From assembly GCA_030374805.1 (NCBI GenBank), contig JARGSG010000069.1:1-64000 (forward strand): a DNA stretch of 64,000 bases. The letters run 5' to 3'. Position 1 is the stretch's first letter. Each line of letters begins with the position of its first letter. Positions 1 to 11,149 of this stretch are shown here, piece after piece. The translations under genes were made by a program, and so were the position numbers. Source of the DNA: Gracilaria gracilis (lineage: Eukaryota; Rhodophyta; Florideophyceae; Gracilariales; Gracilariaceae). The notes under the pieces are model-generated. The model saw only the letters and a program-made list of their open reading frames with translations, was not told the origin of the DNA and searched no databases.

Positions 1-307
1 GAGGGTTGATCAACGACGTGGGCGGGAAGTCGAGTGGTCGTCGGCACAGCTTCAGTAGCCGGCATCCCTTCGGTCCGGGACCGTGAACGGGTGGGGATCC
101 GTGACGGAAGTGGCGGATCCGATCTTCCAGTCTGACTGCGTGTCTTCGGACGATCTGACTGCGTCATGACCAGAAAAACCGTACAACGGGATAATCGACA
201 GCCAATCGGCTGGGACTTCCAGTGAACTTTCAAATGAAGACAAGGGCATAAGGACTAACCTCGCAACGAGTGAATTCCCGAGTGAATCTTCCGACAAAAA
301 CTAAAAG
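1..307 (-). mobile_element. 5' leader and start of internal region, LTR element D (partial)
   Basis: On the minus strand this follows the primer-binding site and LTR of family D, so it is the start of that element's internal region, which continues beyond the left edge. A short ATG-initiated frame of about 65 codons (about 246 down to 52, rich in Ser and Asp) ends in a stop. It sits where gag should begin, but I cannot identify a gag domain in it. Placement in the element is well supported; coding status is not. Confidence 0.55.
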
Positions 308-326
308 CTTCTAAGTCGGGAGACCA
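308..326 (-). other. Primer-binding site of element D
   Basis: On the minus strand the LTR end (..CCACA) is followed after two bases by TGGTCTCCCGACTTAGAAG. It begins with TGG, as a site complementary to a tRNA 3' CCA end should. It differs at one position from the primer sites of families B and C in this window. The tRNA itself is not identified. Confidence 0.75.
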
Positions 327-328
327 CT

Positions 329-1163
329 TGTGGAGCAACGCCTTTGGCGGGAAAAGCGCAGGCTCACGAAGACGTTCGGAATCTTCCCCTCGACAGGGCA
401 GCACAGCGAACGGAGCACTCCGGCAATGACACAGCTAAGCCGGGTGTAAATCCGAGGTCAAACCGTCACGACAAGCGTCGGAGCGTTAGGCTGATAAGTA
501 GTCGGTAGAGATCCACGTGTTCACACGGTCACGAGATGAGTCCTCGAAAGAGAGTAGCACGGCAACGACAAGGTGTCGGAAACGGGCCACTGCGAACAGG
601 GCAAAAAGGCAAACCCAAAAAAAGGGGAGAAAGCAAACCACCAGAGTGGGGGAAAAAGAGAGAGTAAAGCAACCCAATACAGGGGCGAGTATACGACAAT
701 AGGTTGGAACGAGACACACAAATAGTGGTTATACTCTGAGCGCCACAAGGGTGGGTAACTATACGTGAACAACGCGGTCGTCACTTCACTTGGAGTTGAA
801 CAGTCCGCGAAGGCGTGATAGTTAGAGCCAGAAGCCCTTGCTTAGCAAGGGGCGACTTACTTGGGGGAGCGATGCTCAACCCTCTAAGTACTGAGCTCGG
901 CGCACCACTGACAGTGGGTGCGCCGGGCAAAATAATCTATAAAATATCTGAGTAAATACAGCAATGCTGGGTGCACTGCCTCCGGCATATCCGTGCTACA
1001 CGTGTGCTAGTCACACCCGCTAAGCGGCGCCTCGAGCCGTGCAATCCACGTGTACATGTGTGAAAATTACCTCGGCGAGGCGACACGCTAATAGCGGTGT
1101 AGCTCATATATATCTACTAACGCATGATGCGGAAATTAACTAAGTACCTCAAATCGCCTCCAA
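329..1163 (-). repeat. LTR of element D, copy (a), 5' LTR
   Basis: About 835 bp. The minus-strand 3' end reads ..GGCGTTGCTCCACA and abuts the primer-binding site, making this a 5' LTR. Its reverse complement matches the interrupted copy at 46942-47226 plus 59430-59996, including the (CCA)-(TGG)-like stretch around 905-930, a GATATATATGAG TATA-like segment and the shared outer edge near 1163. The outer edge is placed where the two copies stop matching, so it may be off by some bases. The two copies are visibly diverged. Confidence 0.75.
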
Positions 1164-1283
1164 GGAGTGTTGTCCTTCATTTACTGGTGAACAGAAGACA
1201 TTCGAAAGGATTCTGGAAGTTCACACACCTATTTGGTTTCGTAGGAATACTCGCAAAGCAATTGGATACCACTATTGGTCACT

Positions 1284-3450
1284 ATGGAAAGACCTACAAG
1301 GATTACTCGTGGCTCTAGCGCGCCACCTAGCCACAAGGGTTCTGCTGCGGCTTCGGCCGCCAAACTCATTCTGGATAGTCCCGAGGAGTTGCTTCGGCAA
1401 CCTCGGGCCGGAAACTCAAAGGATACGGGCACTCAGCCACCGTTGGCTCCTGAACCTAACAAGGATTTGCCGACAACGGTTGAGGACCTTTGGCCCCAAT
1501 TGGAAGATCGAGCGAAAGCTCTTTTTACCGCTACGGTTAATGAAGCTATGACCTCAATGGACATGGACGCCGTTACCCGCTTGGTGGTTGATCGAGCCGT
1601 GCACGAGCTCTCTCAACGCATACCTAAATTGGTTGAAACATACCTCTTAACGGGTGCCCGGGAGCATATCTACCGAGTGGGTCAAGACCTTTGGGTTTCC
1701 GAAGGAATGGCGGAAACAAAAACCCCTGGGGTGAATATGGTTACTCGCATACCACAAGGGATCCCTGCCGGTTCTTCCGGACCAATCAAGCCAATTCCAG
1801 CCGATAGTGCGTACCTACAAGGTTTAAGGCAAGGTCAAGAGGACCATATAGAGATGGGCCCTCGAGACGTGTACTTGCCACCCATTGGAGGTAACGTTCG
1901 AAAGGACACCAAGACTGGTGGACCTGAGGGACGATTCGTCTGACCCAGAAGAGGGGCGACGAAGAAGAAACCGCAAGGGTAAAGAAAGGAGGAGGAAAAA
2001 GGGAAAGAATCGCGGGCTACGACTCTGACCCCGATTCCTCGAGCTCCGATACCGATACTGGTTCATCGTCGGATGATGACCGTAAAGGTAGACGCAAGAA
2101 GAAACCGAACAGGTTGGCGAAGAAGTCGTCAAAGAGAAACCGTAAAGGTAAGAAGAAACGGTACGAGTCGTCCCGACTCGGATTCGGACACCGATACAAT
2201 CCTAGAGGTGCGTCAGCCGGCTGAACGATATGTTCACCAAAGCGGTTGATTACAGGTCATATCGGTTGAGAAACCGATCCTCTGCTTACACCCAAGAGGT
2301 TGCGCAGAAGATCACCAAGCACCATAAGAAGCTCAGCTTCCAGATGGGTGATACTACTTTCACAGGTGATGATCCCATTGCGGTAATTGAGTTTCTGCAG
2401 AAGTTCAAGATTGCATGTGACCAAAATGGTTTTTCCGAAGGTGCTGCCAAGTGGTTATTCCAGTTTTACCTTAAAGGTCAAGCTTACCACTTGCTGCAAG
2501 GCAGGCTCCGTGGAAATACCCTGGCGGTTGATGAAGAGGGGACAGAGATGTTAGAGACGTACCCAGAAGTGGTTAATTTCATGTTGGAAACTTACGCTAC
2601 CGATGAGGTGATCCAGGAAGGTTACGCTGAGGTCCAGGCATATCGCCAACGCTATAGCCAAACCGAAATGGAATTCTAGTTGGGCCTTTGGAATCTGGCC
2701 ACCCGATGCGGTAATGTCTTTACCACTAGTAGGTTGAAGTCGCTCTTTGCTGACAATGTTGACAAAGCGATCCGTTCGCAGGTACGCAATTACCTGGCGA
2801 ACAACCGTAAGGTGGACTATAACGGGCTTGCCCGTTATGCCCAGGGACTAGGCGACACTCTCCGTCACGGAAAGAAGCCGTCGGCGTCCCATACCTCAAA
2901 GGATAAACCGAAACGGTCAGTATTGGAGCTAGATGAAAGCACTACCTCAGAGGGAGATTCGCTCATTCGCGTACCAACAGGAATGGCAGTTCATCTCGTG
3001 ACTGCGCCGCAGGCTCAGTCACGAGCCACCTCCATTGGTAATTGGTCGTCGACAGTACCACCAGCTTCGGTAAGGTCGCCACCGAGTACGGCGAGCACTC
3101 AACAAACCTCAACGGGTGGTTCGCAAGCATCTTCATATGCTACAGCACCGACCAATCCGGTTACCCGACCTACCTCTATGGCAATGCGTGATCCCCAGAC
3201 AGGTGATTTGGTTTGCTGGCTCTGTTTGTCGCCAGACCATTTGGCGAACAGATGTGACAAAATACCCCCAGGGGTGCGCGAACATCTGATCAGTGCCAGG
3301 CAGCAAAACCACCGTAACCTATATGGATCTGGAAAGAGGGTACAAGCTCAACCATCACCATCTCAGGTTCACCTCGTCGAGGAAACACCAATCTTGGAGA
3401 AGGACAGTCCCGCTCAGGAGGAGCAGGAAAACACCGAACGGTTAGCGTAG
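1284..3450 (+). pseudogene. gag: gag of family A (frameshifts and one TAG)
   Basis: Capsid/nucleocapsid polyprotein. The first true ATG is at 1284. The N-terminal frame runs to 1943; a Ser/Arg/Asp-rich linker (about 1943-2220) is in another frame; the conserved capsid part runs from 2230 with motifs VDYRSYRLR, TFTGDDPIAVIEFLQKFK and YLKGQAYHL. An in-frame TAG at 2677-2679 interrupts the capsid. A CCHC zinc knuckle (CWLC..DHLANRC) is encoded near 3213-3254, for nucleic-acid binding. The C-terminus, ending GCG TAG, resembles that of B gag. Paralogous to the gag of B (4341-6542) and C. At least two frameshifts and one stop make it a pseudogene. Confidence 0.85.
3426..3432 (+). promoter_or_regulatory. 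Candidate -1 frameshift site, A gag/pol
   Basis: GGAAAAC, read in gag as CAG GAA AAC, lies six codons before the gag stop. The -1 frame is open from here through the protease. The same heptamer in the same phase occurs near the end of B gag (6518-6524), followed in both by ...GCG TAG. It is not a textbook X-XXY-YYZ heptamer, so a role in recoding is inference. Confidence 0.35.
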
Positions 3451-3470
3451 GGGCCACCCCTAACCGTGAA

Positions 3471-3721
3471 TTGGAAGGCCCGTCGATACCGGAACGGGAA
3501 ACCTTAATGGTGGAAAAAGAAGAATCAGATGTACCCAATGTGGTGTGTTTAATGAAGTACAATAACTATAAAGTTAATGCTTCAGTAAGCTTTCTCAATT
3601 ACCTACAGGTTCCCGTTGCGTGTGTACTCGATACCGGCGCCGGTCCGAATGTGCTAAACGCTCGCGTCATACCCGATGCGGTCTTGCGGAACATTCGACC
3701 TGCCCCGACTATCAACCCGCT
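3471..3721 (+). pseudogene. Protease N-terminal half of family A (split by element B)
   Basis: Encodes NYKVNASVSF and then VLDTGAGPNVLNARVIPD, the retropepsin active-site DTGA in its usual context. The frame is -1 relative to gag. The coding sequence stops being A at 3721, where the LTR of B begins, and resumes at 13740 (VDANERPLHLRGM...ILGTNFIDRHVKAIL). This interruption is the insertion of B, not a real C-terminus. Confidence 0.85.
3717..3721 (+). repeat. Target-site duplication CCGCT, left copy, element B
   Basis: CCGCT directly before TGTAGTATAG.. of the 5' LTR of B is repeated at 13735-13739 directly after the ..TTATACCACA end of the 3' LTR. A 5-bp duplication is usual for Ty3/gypsy integrases. 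Confidence 0.9.
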
Positions 3722-4264
3722 TGTAGTATAGTGGGCCCGAGTTGGTGCATGGTGTATCCGATCAGCCGTTCACGTACGAAGAGGTAGTGCACGATGGGCT
3801 GCTGCCGTGGCACCGCCACGTGTGCGATTTGGTGATCAAGTGCCGGACGGGTTGGCACAGCGTACAAGGTGGCCACGTGTACGGACTTGGTAGTGATAGT
3901 GCAAATTAGACCGATCGTACAGTAGTTAGTAATGGGGCCCAGACCCGATATTTAGTTGTAGCTCGGATCTCCCGAGGCCCCAATCGTAAACGACAAGCAT
4001 CTTCTGCCGAACGTCTTCTTCGTTAGTTTGCACTCACGATAGACCGCACGGCTACTCCTTTATTGGCTTTCTCAGACCGTTCGTACCCTTTCGCACGTTC
4101 CTGTACGTGCCTGGTGATACCAATCGTCCACTCTCCCCTCGACCGCCCGGTGCTTCCGCCCCTTCTCTCCGCTCGGATTCATTACAGTCACAAGACTGTA
4201 CGCTACCGCCGCTCCTGTCTCAAGACCGCTTCGGACTCTCTCCCTTTTTGTGCATTATACCACA
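3722..4264 (+). repeat. 5' LTR of element B
   Basis: 543 bp, starting TGTAGTATAGTGGGCCC and ending TGCATTATACCACA, so it has TG..CA ends. It matches 13192-13734 base for base apart from about five substitutions, for example GAAGAGG against GAAGGGG near 3780 and CGCACG context changes near 4091. Confidence 0.95.
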
Positions 4265-4265
4265 T

Positions 4266-4284
4266 TGGTCTCCCGACCTAGAAG
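4266..4284 (+). other. Primer-binding site of element B
   Basis: TGGTCTCCCGACCTAGAAG, one base after the 5' LTR. It is identical over 19 nt to the site of element C (48227-48245) and one mismatch away from element D, so three families apparently prime from the same tRNA. The tRNA is not identified. Confidence 0.85.
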
Positions 4285-4340
4285 TGGAATTCGAGACCGT
4301 ACGGAGCAGCAGAACCGATCGTCGAACCGATACGTACAGT

Positions 4341-6542
4341 ATGATTCATCGTCCGCACGGAGAAATGGGTGAAGGGTCTTTGGTCGAAAAAGACAGCGCA
4401 AAGTCCGTACCGGTCGCAATTCGCGCCGATTCGGATGCCGCTTCGGTTGGCCGCCGGAGCACCCGAAGTAACGCGACGGCCTACGTCATGCCTTCAGAGG
4501 AGCCCGAACGGATTATCCGAGACGGTTCCGCACGTAGTAGGTCTAAGTCCGAACGGAACGAGGACGAGGCAATTGCCCTCGCCCCCTTTCCTGGAACGGA
4601 GAAGACGCCGCGGGGCGAAGCTGGCCCCGCGCCGCCACTCCTTACCGAACGGACTACCGCACGGGAACTCTGGGCAGGGATCGCTCTCTACGCCCTGCAG
4701 AGTCTCCGAACGGAAATTGAGGTCCACGTCCCTATGGCAGTGGAGACGTACCTCAAGGACCGAATCCCGGCGCTTCTGCACCAGGATATTCCACCGATCG
4801 TACACGATATGGTCAGGAATATCCTGAAGACAGACCGTTCGGAACCTGCTACGTCAGCTCTGAACAGTACACTGGCCGCACTGGTAGCTCAGCTACCGAC
4901 CCACCCACCCAAATCTTTCATTGACCGTACGGACAATGCACCCGCTAGCGGCGAGAGGCAACACCGACCGGAACTGAAGAAGGGCCCAACGAGGGGTCCG
5001 ACCGGAGTGTACCTCCCGCCAGTCAACCCGCAGGACGATCCGAACGGAAGCTCAGGAGATTCCTCCGACGAGAGGAGGAATCGCCGCCGCAGAGGCGGTA
5101 GACCGAGCGGAAGTTCCGATTCGGATGACGCGCCCCGTAAACGGAAAGACCGTCGCCGCCAGAGAAGGCGAAGATCAGCCAGAACGGACTCGGACTCTTC
5201 CGAGTCATCGTCGGATGACGACCGCACGGATTCGGAAGTCGACCGACACTCCCGCAGCCCTCGACGGAGGGGGAAGTCCGATCGTTATCGTTCCCGTTCG
5301 GACAGGTTGATGCTAAAACGCATCAGGCCCTTGAACGAGAAGTTCGCCAAAGTGGTGGACTACCGTACGTACAGGTTGCTCAGGAGGAGCCAGACGTACA
5401 ATTCGCGGGTGGCGCGCAAGATTGCGCGCTACCAAAAGAAATTGAATGTCCAGATGAAGGGTTATTCCTTTTCCGGGACGGATCCGATATCGGTGCTCAA
5501 TTTCTTACAGCGGTTTAAAACCGCTTGCAACCACAACGGACTCACTGAGGGGGCAGCCCTTTGTTGTTTCCAGTTTTACCTGACCGGACCGGCGCACGCT
5601 CTGGTTCAGTCTCGGCTCGAAGGTGAGTCTGGCGCTGTCGACCGTACTCGGGATGAATCTCTCCATACGTACGAAGAGGTAGTCAACTTTCTGTTGACCA
5701 CGTACGCAACGGATGAGATCATTGCCGACGCGGCCGCAGAGGTCACCCTCTACCGCCAAGCGTCAGGCATGTCCGAAACGGAATTCGCCCAGAAGCTCTG
5801 GACGAAAGCCCTCCGCTGCGGAAATGTCTTTACCGATCGGAATTTGAAGGGGATCTTCGTCGAAGGTCTCCTTGCCGCCATACGGGCAAAGGTGAGGAAT
5901 CACCTCACCTCGCATCCCAATATCAGATACGATGCACTTGCCCGTTACGCGGAATCGTACGGAGACACTCATCGTGCCTCACGTAGACAGTCCGTTCGGG
6001 TCGATACTCAAAAACCAACCGCTCGGAAAGAGTCCTTTCGTACCGCCCGGAAGGTTCACAGTATCGATACCCCGTCGGAATCGATCTATTCCGTATCGGA
6101 TGAAGACGAGGAACATGTCCTCGCGGTCTCCCGCGCGTCTTCCATGCCCTCGCCTCCCACTACGCCCTCGGCTTCAACGCCGGCTCAGTCCGTTCGGTCT
6201 TATCCCAGTCCTGCCAGCTCCAGGGTACAGCAACCCCAGGGGCAGGCACCAGTTAGACCGTGTCGGATTTGCCTTTCGCGGGAGCCCAACTGCTGTCAGT
6301 TGCTCTCCCCGGACCTAAAGGAGAAGCTGCTGGCCATACGGGAGGCTAATTATCAGCAACGCCGCGAGGAAGGCTATTACAGTGCCTACCAGACCGGACG
6401 GAAAACTGATACCCCGAAGGACAATGTAGGATATCGCCAGGGCGGACAGCCTCGCCAGACGTACTCACCAAGACCGACACAGGCCGTCATGCTGGTCGAG
6501 GAGCCTGCTCCCCACCAGGAAAACGACCAGGAGGAAGCGTAG
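4341..6542 (+). CDS. gag: Gag polyprotein of element B (intact)
   Basis: 733 codons, open from the ATG at 4341 (MIHRPHGEMGEG), the first ATG after the primer site that opens the long frame. The N-terminal third is charged; a Ser/Arg/Asp-rich linker follows near residues 230-325 (SDSDDAPRKRKDRRRQ and similar), probably nuclear or RNA-contacting. The capsid core has VDYRTYRLLRRSQTY, YSFSGTDPISVLNFLQRF and QFYLTGPAHALVQSRL. Near the C-terminus the zinc knuckle is degenerate: CRICLSREPNCC lacks the histidine spacing of the A copy. The product should form the particle shell. It ends GCG TAG, and pol continues in the -1 frame. Fourteen or so CCGWWCGG octamers fall inside it or at its edges, in all three frames. 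Confidence 0.9.
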   Translation: MIHRPHGEMGEGSLVEKDSAKSVPVAIRADSDAASVGRRSTRSNATAYVMPSEEPERIIRDGSARSRSKSERNEDEAIALAPFPGTEKTPRGEAGPAPPLLTERTTARELWAGIALYALQSLRTEIEVHVPMAVETYLKDRIPALLHQDIPPIVHDMVRNILKTDRSEPATSALNSTLAALVAQLPTHPPKSFIDRTDNAPASGERQHRPELKKGPTRGPTGVYLPPVNPQDDPNGSSGDSSDERRNRRRRGGRPSGSSDSDDAPRKRKDRRRQRRRRSARTDSDSSESSSDDDRTDSEVDRHSRSPRRRGKSDRYRSRSDRLMLKRIRPLNEKFAKVVDYRTYRLLRRSQTYNSRVARKIARYQKKLNVQMKGYSFSGTDPISVLNFLQRFKTACNHNGLTEGAALCCFQFYLTGPAHALVQSRLEGESGAVDRTRDESLHTYEEVVNFLLTTYATDEIIADAAAEVTLYRQASGMSETEFAQKLWTKALRCGNVFTDRNLKGIFVEGLLAAIRAKVRNHLTSHPNIRYDALARYAESYGDTHRASRRQSVRVDTQKPTARKESFRTARKVHSIDTPSESIYSVSDEDEEHVLAVSRASSMPSPPTTPSASTPAQSVRSYPSPASSRVQQPQGQAPVRPCRICLSREPNCCQLLSPDLKEKLLAIREANYQQRREEGYYSAYQTGRKTDTPKDNVGYRQGGQPRQTYSPRPTQAVMLVEEPAPHQENDQEEA
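6518..6524 (+). promoter_or_regulatory. Candidate -1 frameshift site, B gag/pol
   Basis: GGAAAAC, read CAG GAA AAC, six codons before the gag stop at 6540-6542. The -1 frame is open from here into the protease (SANYKVHVSVGL). Same phase and position as in family A. Function inferred only. Confidence 0.35.
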
Positions 6543-9500
6543 AGGCATCGCCTCCTCCACAGAGGCCTAGCCTCGCCCCGTCAGCGACAGACCGAACGGA
6601 CTCCATCCGAGGGGAATCCCCTGTCCTGACATGTGACCTGACCGATACGGACATTGAAACCGAAACGGTCCTCTTTTCTAGCGCGAACTACAAGGTGCAC
6701 GTGTCGGTTGGCCTCAACACGGCACTGATGTATCCATTAAGGGGAGTTCTTGATACCGGAGCCGGACCCTGTCTGGTTCACGAACGCCATCTCCCTCCGA
6801 ATCGGCGCTCGAAACTCCGACCGGACGTAAGACCCCGAATTACGGACGCGTCGAAGAACCGAATGGACGTTGTGGGAGTTCTTCCCCTTATGATCCGAAT
6901 CGGTGACCTCAATGTACGAGTACAGTTCTTGGTGGTTTCTAACCTATCCACCAGTGTACTACTCGGTACTTTTTTTATTGACAAGTACGTCTTGGCAATA
7001 CTACCACCGAAACGGACAATACTCTTACGACACTCCAAACCGGTGTCTATACAGTCCTCCGCCTACGGACGAAATGCACCTTCCGCGCCGGAACCAGAAC
7101 CCGAACGGGAAACTCCATCTAATAAGATACACGTTGCCCGTGCGGTTTTCCTACCCCCAATGTCGGAAACGAACGTCTTGGTAACCACCAAAACGTCCGG
7201 CTTGATCTTTCTACAGTCTCATCACCGAACGGGATCAACGCTTGAACTCACACTCCTTGCGGGTGGAGTTATGGAGCTCCGACCGGACGTACCCTTTCTC
7301 GTTCGCGTGGCGAACTTTTCTGACCACTCGGTTCGACTACACAAGAACACCGTTATCGGACTTGCTCTTCCATCTCCTTTGGCGCTCATAACCCCGCAAC
7401 CATCGTCGCGGAGCGACGAGTCCAAGGAGGGGGAACACATTCCGGTTTCGGGTAATAATTCCGAACGGGAACACAGGATACCGAACAGGAGCAAGAAACC
7501 GTACGGAAAGATGAGAACGATTGGACCAGCAAGGTACAGATCAGTCCTGAGTATGTTACCGAACGGGACAAAGTCATTGAGCTACTTCGACCGTTTGCGG
7601 ACATGTGGGACGGCCATCTCGGAACGATTGCGGCAGCGAAGCACCGCATCCATTTAGAACCAGGCTCGAAGCCCATATTACAGATGCCGTACCGTGCCGG
7701 ACCCGCTCGGAGAGAACTCAAACGTAAGGAGGTGACAAAGCAGCTCGCTGCTGGTGTCATAGAACCGTCATCGGCAGAATGGGCCAGCCCGGTCGTATTC
7801 GCGCTCAAGAAAGACGGAAGCCTTCGCCTTCGCGTCGACTACCGCCGTTTGAACGCCACGACCGTACGGGACACATACCCACTACCCCGAATGGACGAGT
7901 GCATCGACTCTCTTGGAGATGCACAAATCTTCTCCACTTTGGACGCCAACAGTGGTTATTGGCAGACCGAAATGGATGAAGCCGACCGGGACAAAACGAC
8001 GTTCACGTCGCATATGGGACTGTACCGTTATCGGAGGATGCCGTTCGGACTCAAGAACGCACCGGCTACTTTCCAGCGTGCTCTCGATATCATCCTTTCA
8101 CGGGTGAAGTGGCAGTACGCACTGGTGTATCTTGATGACGTAATCATCTATTCCCGGACGGTTGAAGAGCATTATGACCATGTGCGGACCATACTGCATA
8201 TGCTCCGTTCGGCTGGTGTTACTCTCCGACTGGACAAGTGCTACTTTTTCAGTGGCACGGTGGACTATCTAGGCCACGTAATCCGACCGGGAAAGCTTCA
8301 AGTGTCTCTCAAGACACAGAATGCTATCAATCAGGCTAAACCGCCTACGACCCAGACGGAGCTCCGATCGTTCTTGGGGCTCTGTAAAGTTTTCCGTCGG
8401 TTTGTCGCAAACTTCGCCCGAATTGCGGCTCCCTTGAACCGCAAGTTGGAGAAGGGGCAACCCACGAAGTTTGAGACATTGACCGATACGGAATACGAAG
8501 CCTTTGACGAATTACGTCAGAGACTGATACGCCCGCCTATTTTGGCCATTCCCCGTCAAGGGTACCCGTACGTTCTGGATACAGACGCATGCGACCGACA
8601 GGTAGGATGCACCCTGCTATAGAAGCAACTGGACGGAGGCTTATTACCGATCGGTTACTGGAGCCGCTCTCTATCCAAGACCGAACGGCAATACTCGACT
8701 ACCGAACGGGAATGCCTTGCGGTCGTCTGGGCCATACTGCACCTCCGTCCGTACCTGGAAGGTCAGAGGTTCACTGTCCGAACGGACCACCACTCTTTGA
8801 GGTCGATATTGAACCTTGCGGACGCGTCAGGACGATTGGCCAGGTGGCGGTTGCGTCTAATGGAGTATGACTTCGATGTCGCCCACCGTCCGGGTATCAA
8901 GCACCAAGCGGCTGATGCCCTTTCTCGGATCCGGGCGGATGGCGAAGAAGATGCCCCATTGGACGAAGAGGTCCCCTGCTTGCTAGTGAATGACCGTACG
9001 GACGATGGCTACTTTATCACCAACATTACCGTTAACGGTGATGAGTACAGCGACGTCTGTGTCGACTGGCCAACGCCCGAACGGAAATCTGCTGGTATCC
9101 CCGAGGTGCTCGCTGTCACCTCGGAGGAAACCAATATCGTTCCGGTCACGGTCGAAGAGCTGGTACGAGCTCAAGCAGATGACCCTTTCTGTGAGTCCGT
9201 ACGGAAAGACATCGGCAACGGTGTCACTCTGTTCGACATTGACCGAAACGGACTTATCGTGCGCAAAGCCCACTGGACGGCGCCATCCAGAAGGTCGTAC
9301 CTGCATCACTGCAGGCACGCGTCCTCTACTTGGCACACTACCCCCGTCTCGTTGGCCATCCGGGCTCCACTCGGATGTATGAAAGTCTCCGTCGAGACTT
9401 CTACTGGTCACATATGGCCAACGATGTATTCCAGACCGTACGGGACTGTCGCACCTGCCCGGCGACGAAGGGAACACACTTCAAGTCGAAGAAGCTGCTG

Positions 9501-10757
9501 AAGCTGTTCCCCGCCGCCGGTCCGCTGGAATTCGTCGCGATGGACATCGTCGGCCCATTCACGAAGTCCGTAAACGGTTACGAGTACATACTGATTATTA
9601 CCGATCGGTTTAGCAAGATAGCTCGCTCTATACCTCTGCGGTCAACCACAGCTCCTGTAGGGGCGAAGGCCTTCCTGGAGAACTGGGATTATCCGTACGG
9701 AATACCAAACTACTTGCTAACCGATAACGGAACTCAATTCGTCTCTAAGTTCTTTGAGACTGTATGTACCGCTTTGGGAACCAAACACGTACTAACGACC
9801 GCGTACCATCCGCAAACAAATGGTCAGGCCGAACGGTTTAACAAAACACTCGTGGAGAGGTTACGCCACTACGTAGCGGACCATCAGAACACTTGGCACG
9901 TGTATGTGCAACCTCTTACGTACGGTTACAACCTACAGATCCATCGATCTCTCGGTACCGCACCGTTCGACGTGGCGCTAACGCGTAAACCCCCAAGCGT
10001 TCTGCTCGATGAGCCCAGTACGTCACTGGACCCAACGACGCCTACACAGCCCACTGCCGCTCGGTTAAAACGATACACGCTCAAACTCCTACAGGCCACG
10101 CTGCAGACCGCGCGGACAAAGTTGACCCGCGCCCAACAGCGCTATAACGAAAACTTCGACAAATCCGTACGGTACACGCCGAGCTTCACCCCTGGAGACG
10201 AGGTGTTTGTTGACCGACCGGACTATAAGAACGCAGAAGAAAACCTTACGGATCAGGAACGTACGTATCGGAAACTCTTGCCGAAGACGGTTGGCCCGTT
10301 TAGGGTCGTATCCGCAACGGACGCCACTGTCACTCTGAACCAAGACGGTATTCACAACACCGTCAGTATTGACAGAGTCACAAAAGCCCCAACCGCACGG
10401 CCAACAACCACACCGGTCACTTCCGAACGGACACGCGGCACAGTAGCTGCTGACCCTGAAGGACCGTATGCAGACGAACCAGTCGACGACCAGCCCACTC
10501 CACCGCCCGGAACAGTTCCGAGCGTGGTGGAACGAGTCGTCGACCATCGCGACACCCCGAAAGGACAGGAATACCGCGTACGATGGCACGGCTACCGTAC
10601 GGATCAGGACACGTTTGAACCACCCGGACACATCCCCCAACACTTCATTGCCCGCTACTGGCGTCGCAGAAACCGTATGGTATCTGCAACACCTTCAGGA
10701 GGGGAAAGGGGAGTGCGCGGATCTCAAGGTCCGAACGTACGTGCTGGTAATGCATGA
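6543..10757 (+). pseudogene. pol: Pol polyprotein of element B: protease, RT, RNase H, integrase, chromodomain
   Basis: The -1 frame is open past the gag stop. Protease: VLDTGAGPCLVHERH and LLGTFFIDKYVLAIL. A frameshift near 7500-7560 precedes RT (7603-8622), which has SLRLRVDYRRLN, MPFGLKNAPATFQR and the catalytic YLDDVIIYS. TAG at 8620-8622 interrupts just after the TDACDRQVGC start of RNase H; RNase H resumes as GYWSRSLS...RTDHHSLR. A second frameshift lies near 9275-9300. Integrase follows, with an HHCC finger (HYPRLVGH..CRTC), catalytic Asp in MDIVGPF, Asp in LTDNGTQF and Glu in NGQAERFNKTL. The last 60 codons hold a chromodomain (VVERVVDHRDTPKGQEY, RVRWHGYRTDQDTFEP), typical of chromoviruses that target chromatin marks. 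Two frameshifts and one stop leave no full polyprotein. Confidence 0.9.
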
Positions 10758-11149
10758 GTTTCGAGCTACGGCTCGAAGCATAATTTACTGCCTTTATCGT
10801 ACGATACTGGTTTGTCTGCACAGACACTCAACCGTTTACGTACGGTATGTAGCATCTACTTTTTCGACTTGGAACATATCGCGTTGTGTTTTCGAGAACA
10901 ACGCGCCTACTCTACTGTCTACTTGCTGGGAATTCCGAACGGGCGTGGTACCAATCGCGAGCACGAATGAAGTATTGCTCTTCAGTTCTCCGCAAGGACG
11001 AACGTGGTACAGTTGAAAACCCGTACGGTACGACACGTCACCCCCGTGACGGCAACACCTCTTCGTATTGCTGGACGTACACCGCCACGTCATCTGTGTG
11101 CTGTACCCGAACGGAACTGCATGCGCTCTTGCGCCGCATACGCACAGCC
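10758..11149 (+). other. Non-coding segment after pol, element B
   Basis: No convincing ORF. It still carries CCGWWCGG-type octamers (about 10937, 11024, 11109), showing that the motif enrichment does not depend on coding. Confidence 0.5.

Noticed and set aside
10089-10643. 184-codon minus frame inside B pol as a candidate antisense gene
   Set aside because: It lies wholly over integrase and chromodomain coding sequence, has no similarity to the A or C antisense ORFs and is explained by high-GC shadow.
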